From NCBI RefSeq assembly GCF_001015195.1, contig NZ_LDES01000053.1, forward strand, positions 1-64,000: 64,000 bases of DNA, written 5' to 3'. Positions within the stretch are counted from its first letter, which is position 1. Each line of letters opens with the position of its first letter. The notes under the pieces are model-generated. The model was not told where the DNA came from and did no database searches. It saw only the letters and a program-made list of their open reading frames with translations. The DNA is from Sphingomonas sp. Y57 (lineage in GTDB: Bacteria; Pseudomonadota; Alphaproteobacteria; Sphingomonadales; Sphingomonadaceae). A program made the position numbers and the translations under genes. Below are positions 17,471-24,696 of the stretch, piece after piece.

Positions 17471-18784
17471 TCAGAACTTGCTTCCGGCGGTCGGCTTGAT
17501 ATCGAGGGTGACGCCCTCCTGGATCACGACCACGACGTCCTTCGCCGCGCCGACCTCAACGATCGGCCCCGCCTGGCGCGCGAGATCGAGATAGAAATCG
17601 GTGAGCTTCTCGGACGATCGCGACAGGCCGCCGGCGATGCCGGCCTTGGCGGCGTCGCCCGCATCGAGCGTGCGCACCGAACCCAGCGCCGAGGTCGAGA
17701 CGTCGCCGACCGTATTCTGGACCGTATCGGCGACCCCGGTGATGGTCCCGGCGATGAACGCGCGGGCAAGGGCCGCGCCGGCGCGGGTGACGACCTTGCC
17801 GGAGAGGCCCTTCTTGCCGTCGGCGTCGACGAAGAAGCCCTTGATGGGCTGGTCGACCACCGAGCGTTCGTCGAAATCGACGCAAGAGAGGCTGACCAAC
17901 TGGACTTCGACCCGTTCCTTCGCGAGGCTGCCGGTGGCGTTGCCGATGACGAAGCAGCCGGCGAGGTTGGCTTTGACGTCATTGGGCAGGACGGCGGGGG
18001 CTTGCACCCGCGCGATCAACGGTTCGGGATTGTTGGTCGCATCCCGGCTCGCCAGCGCATCGATCCCGGTCAGCAGCCGCGCCTTCATGAAACCAGGTGG
18101 CAAATAGATGGTCCGCGTCTTTTTTTTAGCGGCCTGTGCCCCATCGGCGGCCGCGACCGGACTGGTCGCGGCGCCGATCGCGCCCACGGTCTTCTCGACC
18201 GGCGGGGCCGGAGGCGCTGGCGGCGCGGCGGGCGGCGCGGGCGGCTTCGCGACGGAAGGATCGATGTCACCGGTCGCGGGCGGTTCGGGAAAGTCGGGAA
18301 CCGAGCCGGGGATCGCCGGAGGAAGATCGCCGTCCAGCGCATGGGGCGGCGTGCCGGAACCGGGCGCGACCTTGCCTTCCTCGATGGCGGAGACGCGATC
18401 GCCGAGCAATTGCTGTCCATCAAGAATCTTCTGCAGGTCGCCGCGCAGCTTGACCTCTAGGCTGTCGCCGCGAAGCCCCGCGCCCATGTCGAGCTTCGAA
18501 CTGGGCGATGGCGCGGCCTGCTCGGTCTTGTCGCCGCTGGCCGTGTAGAGGCCGAGCCCCAGCACGCCGATCGCACCGGCAACGCCAAGCTGCCTCAAAC
18601 GCAGCTGCTGGCGTGCGGTCAGCGTTTGCCACCGCGTCTTGAGATCGAGCAGCGCGGGGCCGCGCGTATTCTCGCCAGGACGAGGGCGGTCCGCCTCATA
18701 GCCGTCGAGGTCGAGTTCCTCCGCGCGATCGGCAGGACCGCGCCCGCGGGGCCCGCGACCGCCGCGAGAGTCCCCGCCGCTCAT
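17471..18784 (-). CDS. traB: TraB, F-type secretion system inner-membrane scaffold (VirB10-like)
   Basis: A 437-residue protein with a charged cytoplasmic tail (residues 1–65), one transmembrane helix near LGVAGAIGVLGLGLYTAS, and a Pro-rich periplasmic stretch (VAKPPAPPAAPPAPPAPP). The VirB10-like beta-barrel domain follows: TRTIYLPPGFMKARLLTGID, QAPAVLPNDVKANLAGCFVI, VEVQLVSLSCVDFDERSVVD and GFFVDADGKKGLSGKVV. The Pro-rich segment spans the periplasm. The gene overlaps both neighbours by ATGA/TGATG junctions. A run of eight A (18120–18127 on the plus strand as T) encodes Lys-Lys near the middle. Confidence 0.95.
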   Translation of the reverse strand: MSGGDSRGGRGPRGRGPADRAEELDLDGYEADRPRPGENTRGPALLDLKTRWQTLTARQQLRLRQLGVAGAIGVLGLGLYTASGDKTEQAAPSPSSKLDMGAGLRGDSLEVKLRGDLQKILDGQQLLGDRVSAIEEGKVAPGSGTPPHALDGDLPPAIPGSVPDFPEPPATGDIDPSVAKPPAPPAAPPAPPAPPVEKTVGAIGAATSPVAAADGAQAAKKKTRTIYLPPGFMKARLLTGIDALASRDATNNPEPLIARVQAPAVLPNDVKANLAGCFVIGNATGSLAKERVEVQLVSLSCVDFDERSVVDQPIKGFFVDADGKKGLSGKVVTRAGAALARAFIAGTITGVADTVQNTVGDVSTSALGSVRTLDAGDAAKAGIAGGLSRSSEKLTDFYLDLARQAGPIVEVGAAKDVVVVIQEGVTLDIKPTAGSKF

Positions 18785-19563
18785 TGCCCGGCTCCCCGGC
18801 GAACGACGATCAGCCGCGCGGCTTCCCCGGCCTCGATATTGCCCCGGTCGAGGGTGATCGCGAAGATGTTGGCGCCGAGCGCGCCGTCGAGAAAACCGCG
18901 TTCGTCGAGCTGCGCGCCGCCGGCGGCAGAGACCAGATATTCCGATGCCGAGAGGCCGGACCCGTCGATTTCGATGCGGCGTCGTTCCTCCAGCGTGGCG
19001 CCCGGCAGCGTCGCGAGCCGGATCGGCCCGGATCGGGGCGCAACGCTGGTGAAGCTCGCCGGGATCCGGTCCTGGAGCATCGAGAGCGTGATCGAGACTG
19101 CACGCTCTTCTTCGACCAGGGGTCCTAGCAGTTCCTCATTGGCGCGGGCGCGCTGGGGAGCGCCGGGCTGGAGCATCACCGTCTGCGCCGGAATATCCGA
19201 CGGCTCGGCATAGAGCGCATAGACCGCGCCGTTGCAGGTGATGAAGAACTCAGACGGCACGGTGACGAAGCTGCGCGTCACCATCCCGGCGTCGTCGATC
19301 TCGCGAACGAGGAACTTGATCCAGGCGTCGGAACCGGCGCGCTCCACGGCGATCGCCTTTTCGGCGCTGAACCTGACGTCCTCGATTTCTCCGCCCGAAC
19401 AGATGACATGGTTGATGTCGCGGTTTGACAGGCGGATCGTGCTGGTCTGGTCGGGCAGAACCATGATGGATTGCGCGGCGGCCGGAGCGGCAAGCGACAG
19501 GGCGAGCAGCATCAGGCTCGGCCGCGCGGACTTAGCGAGGCTGGACATCGAAATTTTCCTCAT
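18781..19563 (-). CDS. traK: TraK, F-type secretin-like core protein (VirB9-like)
   Basis: A 260-residue secreted protein; the signal peptide ends at APAAAQ, followed by SIMVLPDQTSTIRLSNRDIN and the TraK hallmark NHVICSGGEIEDV. TraK forms the outer-membrane-associated core with TraV and TraB. The ATG at 19563 overlaps the traE end by 32 bases; an alternative ATG is at 19548. The downstream junction with traB is an ATGA overlap. Length is close to F TraK (242 residues). Confidence 0.93.
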   Translation of the reverse strand: MRKISMSSLAKSARPSLMLLALSLAAPAAAQSIMVLPDQTSTIRLSNRDINHVICSGGEIEDVRFSAEKAIAVERAGSDAWIKFLVREIDDAGMVTRSFVTVPSEFFITCNGAVYALYAEPSDIPAQTVMLQPGAPQRARANEELLGPLVEEERAVSITLSMLQDRIPASFTSVAPRSGPIRLATLPGATLEERRRIEIDGSGLSASEYLVSAAGGAQLDERGFLDGALGANIFAITLDRGNIEAGEAARLIVVRRGAGQ

Positions 19564-20170
19564 TGAGGGCGGTCAGCCAGAAGCGGCCATTGTCGATCAC
19601 GTAACGGATCCGAAGATTGCCCCGGAACTTGCGGATCACCCCGCCGATCACCCGGACCTTCTCGACCGGCACGAGAATCTCGGTCCGGGTCCAGGTGACG
19701 GGCTGGTCGGGGCGGATATAGGTCGCGATCGAGAGCGTCGGATTATTGGCCAGTTCGTCGAGCAGCCGGTTGAGGCTGTCGCGCAGGCTGTTGTAGGTCG
19801 AGGGGTGCGTGATGCTCAGCAGTTCCTGGAACTGCCGATCCGCGGAGTAGGCGGAGTAGGTGCCCGAGAGCGACACGACATTGCGCGTGATCGAGCGCAG
19901 ATAGGCCTCGGACGGCTCGCCGCCCGTGACATAGAGGTCGCCGCCCGCGCCGTAGGGGACGATGATCGTCCGGGTGTTCTGGTTGGAGGTGTAGATCACC
20001 GTGCCCAGCACCGCCGTGATCCCGAACAGGCCGATGACGGCGAGCTTCAACAGCCGGTTCTCCTCGAACAGGTTGCTCGCCCCTTGCAGGTAGCGGTGGA
20101 TGCCATAGCTGCCCGGCTTGCCGATCAGCGGATCGCGTGGGGGTGTGCCGGGGGATTTGCGTCCGAACAT
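19532..20170 (-). CDS. traE: TraE, F-type secretion system inner-membrane protein (VirB8-like)
   Basis: A 212-residue protein with one transmembrane helix near residues 41–58 (LLKLAVIGLFGITAVLGTVI) and a periplasmic domain containing EAYLRSITRNVVSLSGTYS, YNSLRDSLNRLLDEL, EILVPVEKVRVIGGVIRKFR and YVIDNGRFWLTALNE. The pattern is that of TraE, the VirB8-like assembly factor. I place the start at MFGRKSPGTP (20170) with AGG upstream; an ATG four codons earlier (20182) overlaps the traL stop and is equally possible. Confidence 0.92.
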   Translation of the reverse strand: MFGRKSPGTPPRDPLIGKPGSYGIHRYLQGASNLFEENRLLKLAVIGLFGITAVLGTVIYTSNQNTRTIIVPYGAGGDLYVTGGEPSEAYLRSITRNVVSLSGTYSAYSADRQFQELLSITHPSTYNSLRDSLNRLLDELANNPTLSIATYIRPDQPVTWTRTEILVPVEKVRVIGGVIRKFRGNLRIRYVIDNGRFWLTALNEENFDVQPR

Positions 20171-20178
20171 GGCCCGCC

Positions 20179-20445
20179 TCATTCGTAGAACCGAGTCTGG
20201 GTCGGACCCGGATAGTTGGACCAGCGGACCAGGCCCCAGCGCCAGGCCATGTGCGGGATGAAGCCGCGCGGCTTGGTGCGGAGCCAGGGAACGAAAAGGA
20301 GAAGACCCGCGACGAGCGCCCAACCGAGCATCCCGCCCACGATCACGGCGACGAAGATCACCGTGATCACGAGCACGAACTCGTCCGATCCGAACCACAG
20401 GATCTGGACGGGTTTGTGCAGATATTGGGGTAGCCGCTCGTCCAC
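20179..20445 (-). CDS. traL: TraL, F-type secretion system membrane protein
   Basis: The start is a GTG (20445) behind a strong AAGGAGGAG, giving 88 residues beginning VDERLPQYLHKPVQILWFGS. A hydrophobic hairpin follows (FVLVITVIFVAVIVGGMLGW), then RTKPRGFIPHMAWRWGL, the conserved TraL ending with a Pro-Gly-rich motif. TraL is a small inner-membrane protein, the VirB3 counterpart, encoded between traA and traE as in F. Confidence 0.92.
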   Translation of the reverse strand: MDERLPQYLHKPVQILWFGSDEFVLVITVIFVAVIVGGMLGWALVAGLLLFVPWLRTKPRGFIPHMAWRWGLVRWSNYPGPTQTRFYE

Positions 20446-20581
20446 GAGCCTTCTCCTCCTTGCGTCGTGACCTCCCTGCGAAGCTGGTTGAACTTCGGGG
20501 GTTGTCCCGCCAGTGCGCCTCATGCGCCCTGGCCCGTTGAGGTCCGCCGACCGCGCCCAGGCGCGGCGGCGGACCAATCCG

Positions 20582-20899
20582 TCAGATGACCATTCCGAAT
20601 GTCTGGAGGATCGAGTCCGCCTTGATCAGGCAGACGGCCGCCACGATGGTCGGGATGCCGATCATGATGTTCGAGAAGAGCCTGCTCACGCCGAACAGGA
20701 AGGCCGCGACGCCGCCGACGAAGCCGAGCGGGCCTTTGACCCCTTGATTGACCACGATATCGTAGATGTCGTAGCCGAGGTCGCCGGCCGCCGGCGCCGA
20801 GAAGGCGTGAGCCCCACCGGCCCCGAGCAGCGCGAGCAGGGTTACGGGAATGCCGACATTGGCGATTGAGGCGGATTGTCTGCCGAGTGTTTTCAACAT
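20582..20899 (-). CDS. traA: TraA-like pilin
   Basis: A 105-residue protein starting at an ATG preceded by CTGGAG. A long leader ends at AHA (about residue 33), as for F pilin, whose unusually long leader is removed by signal peptidase. The mature part, about 72 residues, has two hydrophobic helices (GPLGFVGGVAAFLFGVSRLF and IMIGIPTIVAAVCLIKADSI) separated by a short polar turn, the shape of F-type pilin. Position immediately before traL fits the F order. Sequence identity to F pilin is low by eye, as is usual for pilins. Confidence 0.85.
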   Translation of the reverse strand: MLKTLGRQSASIANVGIPVTLLALLGAGGAHAFSAPAAGDLGYDIYDIVVNQGVKGPLGFVGGVAAFLFGVSRLFSNIMIGIPTIVAAVCLIKADSILQTFGMVI

Positions 20900-21080
20900 G
20901 CACTTGCTCCAGGGAAGATGGGCCGCTCCGGGGACTGCTTGCCGGCATCGATGAGGATCGCTGTCGGCCGACGGCGAGGCTGGACGGCCCGGTTCGGGTC
21001 CCGCCGCCGGCATTGGGATTTGCGCGGCAGCGGCAGAGCCGATGCACCGCGCGTTCGCGATGTGAGGAGCCGGAAGGCGA

Positions 21081-21863
21081 TCAGCGGCCGGCATTGGCGA
21101 GCGCCTTCTTACCGTCGAGGAACGCCTCGATCTCGGCCTGCCGGAAACCGGAAATCATCTGTCCGTCCGCGATCAGGGTCGGCGTGCCGGTGATGCCGGT
21201 CTTGCCGACGATTCCGGCATGCGCCTCGACCCTGGCCTTGCCTTCCGCGCATGTGCGCAAAGGCGTGGGCGCGGTTCCGGCGTAGATCGCCTTGAACGCC
21301 GCTTCCTTGTCCGGGGAGCAAAGGACATGCTCGGCCTTGGCGGCGGCCTCGGCGTGGATGCCGGAGACGAAGAAGATCAGGCGCCGCACCGGCTTGCCTT
21401 CGGCCGCTTTCGCCGCCCAGAAGCGGTCGAGCGCCCGGCAGTAGGGACAGTCGGGATCGGTGAACTCAATCACCGTGGGCGCGCCCGCCGGACCGATGGC
21501 GAGGGCCATGCCGGTGTCGATCCCGGCGAGTTTCTTCGCTGAAGCGGCGTTCTGCGCCAGCGCGGTGAGGTTCTGGCCGTTGCGGTCGTAGATTTCCGCG
21601 AACAACAGATGTTCGCTGTCAGGCGCATAGTAGATGATGCGGCCGCCCGCCGTCGCCTGATAGATCGGGCCCTTGACGGGCGCCGGCCCGAAATCCTCGA
21701 ATTGCAGATTGACGAAGGTCTGCCGCAACTCGCTTTCGGCATCGCGCGCGGCGGCGGTAAGCGGATCGGCGGCTTGCGCGAACGCTGCGCCTTGAGCAGC
21801 GAGCAACAAGGGGAGGACGAGGGCTGCCGCACCAAACAGGCGGGTGGGCTTATGGATGTGCAT
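21081..21863 (-). CDS. dsbC: DsbC-family thiol:disulfide interchange protein
   Basis: A 260-residue periplasmic protein with a signal peptide ending at AFAQA. The active site is EFTDPDCPYCRALDRFW (CPYC) and a cis-Pro loop GITGTPTLIADGQMISGF, followed by a final helix (QAEIEAFLDGKKAL). DsbC-like proteins isomerise wrong disulfides, and the Cys-rich TraU, TraN and TraV of the operon are likely clients. The ATG at 21863 has GGAGAGAT upstream and overlaps the preceding small gene by 14 bases. F-type systems often carry such a protein (TrbB or DsbC). Confidence 0.9.
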   Translation of the reverse strand: MHIHKPTRLFGAAALVLPLLLAAQGAAFAQAADPLTAAARDAESELRQTFVNLQFEDFGPAPVKGPIYQATAGGRIIYYAPDSEHLLFAEIYDRNGQNLTALAQNAASAKKLAGIDTGMALAIGPAGAPTVIEFTDPDCPYCRALDRFWAAKAAEGKPVRRLIFFVSGIHAEAAAKAEHVLCSPDKEAAFKAIYAGTAPTPLRTCAEGKARVEAHAGIVGKTGITGTPTLIADGQMISGFRQAEIEAFLDGKKALANAGR

Positions 21864-22155
21864 GCGATCTCTCCTGAAGAGTGCTGGCAGGGCGGGAGAG
21901 CAGGCGCGCATCGACATGCGTGCCCGACCCCACCGGGATGTGCTCGGCAGTGACGGGTGCGGGCATCGACTCCATCCGGTTCGTCACGGCGGCGCGCAGA
22001 ACGAACCCATCGACCGTCGCCACCACGATGCGCGGCTGCTCGGCCACCGGCGCGATAACTGTCTGTCGGCCATGTCCGCCGGGTCCGGCACAGGCTGTCG
22101 TCGTGACGATCAGTGTGCCCAGGGCAGCCGTCATCGCTTTGGCAATCGGCATCAT
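21850..22155 (-). CDS. Small exported protein, first gene of the tra operon
   Basis: About 101 residues, starting MMPIAKAMTAALGTLIVTTT behind GGAGTCGTGC. The N-terminus is a signal peptide or a weak lipoprotein signal (TTTACAGPGG; the residue before the expected lipobox is not ideal). The rest (QPRIVVATVDGFVLRAAVTN) is short and I recognise no family. An upstream ATG at 22167 would add four residues. It overlaps dsbC by 14 bases and is the first gene after the regulatory region, so it likely leads the long transfer operon. Confidence 0.6.
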   Translation of the reverse strand: MMPIAKAMTAALGTLIVTTTACAGPGGHGRQTVIAPVAEQPRIVVATVDGFVLRAAVTNRMESMPAPVTAEHIPVGSGTHVDARLLSRPASTLQERSHAHP

Positions 22156-22167
22156 GCACGACTCCAT

Positions 22168-22604
22168 GTTGGCGCCCCGCGCCATGGTTGATGAATACTT
22201 AATGGTCCGAAGTATCAGGTCCGATTCGACTTGAACCCTCGCAACACGATCTGAGTGATTTGAAACGAAGAGGATTGCAACAGGCCCCGGCAGTGGGGTG
22301 CCTGAAATGGCGATATTAGCCGTAAATATGCGAACTTAGCCTTATAAATTCGCTTTCGGGATCACATGGACTGATCTGGTGCCGGTTCGGCAATAAAGTT
22401 CCTGAATGATCCGATTTGGAGGAAAATGGAAATTAACTGCTCATTGTGCGTCGAAACATAAATATGGTCGCGCATCCGCTATAAATGGGCAGAGATATTC
22501 CTCTAAAATCATCGGCATCTATTCTTGATGCTGGTTACTCCACGATCCTACCTTTGCCGGATTACCCACAGAGCCCGACGGGCCGAACCGGGGAGGAAGG
22601 ACAT
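22168..22604 (-). promoter_or_regulatory. Intergenic control region between the tra operon and the XRE gene
   Basis: A 437-base AT-rich non-coding stretch between divergent genes, so it should hold the promoters of the transfer operon (minus) and of the XRE regulator (plus). Visible structures are a direct repeat GGTCCGA at 22204–22210 and 22218–22224 close to the minus-strand start, and a compound repeat at 22289–22342 that recurs upstream of xis. No complete ORF with a ribosome site is evident. Confidence 0.6.
22289..22342 (+). repeat. ICE control element, copy A (two half elements)
   Basis: Begins GGCAGTGGGGTGCC and contains GCGATATTAGCC (22310–22321), then AAATATGCGAACTTAGCCT (22324–22342). 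The first 14 bases match GGCAGTGGGTTGCC at 24208–24221 at 13 of 14 positions. The last 19 match AAATATGCGATCTTGGCCT at 24223–24241 at 17 of 19. It lies upstream of the XRE gene, and the other copy lies upstream of xis. Likely an operator or promoter unit. Confidence 0.65.
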
Positions 22605-22994
22605 ATGGCATCCGATGGAAAATTCGCCGACGTCGACCTGTCGATCTTCAAGGAACTCAAGAAGCTCTCCGGCGAGAAGATCAGGCAGGCGCGAAAGGCG
22701 CTCGGTTTGACGCAGCTGGAGGTCGCCACCGAAATGGGCGGAAGCCTGCGCTGGTATCGCGCGATCGAGTCCGGCGATCCGGGGATTAGGCTGGAGGATC
22801 ATCTGATCGCACTGCTCCGGCTCGGTGCATCGACCGCGCATATCGCGCTGCCTGTCCTCTATGCGGGCCAACGCATGCGGTTCCCGCGGCAACTGATCCA
22901 CGGTGACCTGGCCAGCATCGAACGCACATGCATTGAGGCGATCTCGGATGCGGTGATCGCCGGGCTGAAACAGGACCTCTCACCCGAATGGTAG
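22605..22994 (+). CDS. XRE-family transcriptional regulator of the ICE
   Basis: A 129-residue protein starting at ATG 22605 behind AGGAAGGACAT. Residues 23–70 form a helix-turn-helix of the Cro/C1 type (KIRQARKALGLTQLEVATEM with GGSLRWYRAIESGD). The C-terminal 55 residues (LPVLYAGQRMRFPRQLIHGD) are not recognised. It lies between the two copies of the duplicated control element and divergent from the tra operon, so it is a natural candidate to control transfer and excision. A longer reading from 22485 is open, but the ribosome site supports 22605. Confidence 0.85.
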   Translation: MASDGKFADVDLSIFKELKKLSGEKIRQARKALGLTQLEVATEMGGSLRWYRAIESGDPGIRLEDHLIALLRLGASTAHIALPVLYAGQRMRFPRQLIHGDLASIERTCIEAISDAVIAGLKQDLSPEW

Positions 22995-23067
22995 CGGGAC
23001 GGCGGGAAGGACCAGTCATGAAAATTGACGGTCCGGTTCGGGCGTGACGCTGGGACAGGCGGAAAAG

Positions 23068-23736
23068 ATGGCGATCTTTCATTTCCATGTGAATATCATC
23101 AGCCGCGGCGCCGGACGCAGTATCGTCGCGGCCGCGGCATGGCAAAACAGCTGCCGCCTGTACGATGAGCGCTACGGCCGGTTTTCCAATTTCGTGAACA
23201 AGCGGGCGGTTGCCTGGTCTGCGCTGATACTGCCGTCCGGGGGCCCCGCGCAGTGGGAGGATCGCGAGTGTTTCTGGAACGCGCTCGAAGCCGCCGAAAT
23301 CCGCAAGGATGCGCAGCTTGGCCGTCAGTTCGACGTGGCGCTGCCCGATGAACTGGACCTGCCGGCGTCGATCGCGGTTCTGCAGCGTTTCGCCAGCGAG
23401 ATATTTTGCATCGCGGGTTTTGCCGCCGACCTGACACTGATCGAAATGGGCGATACGCCCAGAGGCAAGCGCCACCATGGCTATGTGCTGATACCGACCC
23501 GTCCGATTGTCGACGGCATGTTCGGCCGGAAACCGCGCGAATGGAACAGCCGCGTGAAGCTGCTCGAAATCCGCGCGGCCTGGGCGATGATGCTGAACGA
23601 TAAGTTCGCGGCGCTCGGCTATGATGTCCGCGTCGATCATCGGTCCAACGAAGAACGCGGCATCGACGCTCCGCCGGTTAAGCATATCGGCATGGCCCGC
23701 AAGCGTATCGCGGCGCGCGCCCGGCAAACATCCTGA
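23068..23736 (+). CDS. MobA/MobL (MOBQ)-like protein with substituted catalytic residues
   Basis: A 222-residue protein beginning MAIFHFHVNIISRGAGRSIV, the start of MobA/MobL relaxases, with other family motifs such as NALEAAEIRKDAQLGRQFDV and VRVDHRSNEERGID. The nucleophile Tyr expected after the Ala run is Trp (W25 in AAAAWQNS). The metal-binding HxH appears as RHHGYV (136–137), and the usual upstream His is Glu (LTLIEMGD). The protein also lacks helicase, primase or C-terminal extensions. It is probably not a nicking enzyme; it may bind DNA or be a remnant under selection. An alternative GTG start is at 23044. Confidence 0.75.
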   Translation: MAIFHFHVNIISRGAGRSIVAAAAWQNSCRLYDERYGRFSNFVNKRAVAWSALILPSGGPAQWEDRECFWNALEAAEIRKDAQLGRQFDVALPDELDLPASIAVLQRFASEIFCIAGFAADLTLIEMGDTPRGKRHHGYVLIPTRPIVDGMFGRKPREWNSRVKLLEIRAAWAMMLNDKFAALGYDVRVDHRSNEERGIDAPPVKHIGMARKRIAARARQTS

Positions 23737-23739
23737 CAA

Positions 23740-24113
23740 TAGTCCGTGGCCGGCGCCTCACCGGCGGTGCGGTCCATCATGACGACGGCGAGGGCGGTTG
23801 CGGCGGGCGTGTAGAGGAGAAAATAACCGACTGCACATGCGGCGACGGCAGCGGCAGGGATTGCCGTCGCCATGACCGCTGCCGCCACGGCGAAAACGGC
23901 TAGAAGCTGAACGGCCGCTGCGACAAGAAGTATCCGCCGCCGACCGAGCCTGTTGGCCAGCCACCCGGTGAGCATTGCGGAGGCCATGCCGGCGAGCGGA
24001 CCGGTCATGTTGACGATGACGCCGAGACGATCGAGGCTCCACCCCCTCCTGTCAATCAGCGCGCCCGCGATCGCGCGCGGCAGGCCGCCATGCGTCCCGA
24101 TCATTTGTCCCAT
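23740..24113 (-). pseudogene. Major facilitator superfamily transporter remnant
   Basis: The minus strand encodes about 125 residues of an MFS transporter: GWSLDRLGVIVNMTGPLAGM, TGWLANRLGRRRILL (the loop signature between helices) and hydrophobic helices up to LAVVMMDRTAGEAPATDY. This is only four or five of the usual twelve helices. A stop codon lies just upstream of the first ATG, and the other end merges into the antisense of the MobA-like gene. It is a fragment with both ends missing, probably carried in by an earlier insertion. Confidence 0.75.
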
Positions 24114-24492
24114 TCTTCGAGGCCATCAACAACGGCGAGTGGAACGCTGCGAGTCTCTTCCAAGGCGCGACAACGCCAATAGGCTGACAGGCGAAAGCAC
24201 GAGATTAGGCAGTGGGTTGCCCAAATATGCGATCTTGGCCTCTTTTTAGGACCAGGATCGAAATGCTAGACTGACGTCGCGTCATGGCCTGCTTGCGCTG
24301 CCCAACAGGCCAGCGATCCATGCGCCATTTCTGCGAGGATTATCCAGACCCACGTTCGCGAGCGCCTGCCCGTCCTGGTCGGCCGGCCATGCGGTCATCG
24401 CAGATCGGCCGGAAGGGAAGGGAGCGGGAGGAGAGAGGAAGCAGCGGACGGTTGGCTGTCCGTGGTTTCCTTTCCTCAACCGGAGCACTGTC
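24114..24492 (+). promoter_or_regulatory. Region upstream of xis–int
   Basis: A 379-base stretch without a supported gene. It contains copy B of the control element (24208–24241), an A/G-rich tract (about 24415–24445) and a short inverted repeat CGGAC/GTCCG around 24446–24464 just before xis. The promoter for excisionase and integrase is expected here. Confidence 0.5.
24208..24241 (+). repeat. ICE control element, copy B
   Basis: GGCAGTGGGTTGCC followed by AAATATGCGATCTTGGCCT. It matches both halves of copy A at 22289–22342, but here the halves are directly adjacent. It sits about 250 bases upstream of the excisionase gene on the same strand. Confidence 0.65.
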
Positions 24493-24696
24493 ATGACGGG
24501 CGCGCGCTACGTGCGCATCAAGCGCTTCGCCGAGCTGACCGGCTACACCGAGAAAGCGGTCTATCGAAAGATCGCCGACGGCGTGTGGATTCAGGGCCGC
24601 GAATATCGCCGCGCTCCCGATGGCAGCATCTGCATCGACCTCGAAGGCTTCCACAAATGGGTAGAAAACGGCCAGGGACTGGCGTCGAGCCGCTGA
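24493..24696 (+). CDS. xis: Excisionase / AlpA-like DNA-binding protein
   Basis: A 67-residue protein with a winged-helix excisionase fold: YVRIKRFAELTGYTEKAVYR, then WIQGREYRRAPDGSICIDLE and GFHKWVENGQ. The start has GGAG eight bases upstream. It overlaps the integrase start by 40 bases, which fits an excision directionality factor co-expressed with the recombinase. Proteins of this type bend DNA at the attachment site. Confidence 0.85.
   Translation: MTGARYVRIKRFAELTGYTEKAVYRKIADGVWIQGREYRRAPDGSICIDLEGFHKWVENGQGLASSR

Noticed and set aside
23637-24113. Functional MFS transporter
   Set aside because: Too short, no start region, and its end overlaps the opposing gene; treated as a remnant.
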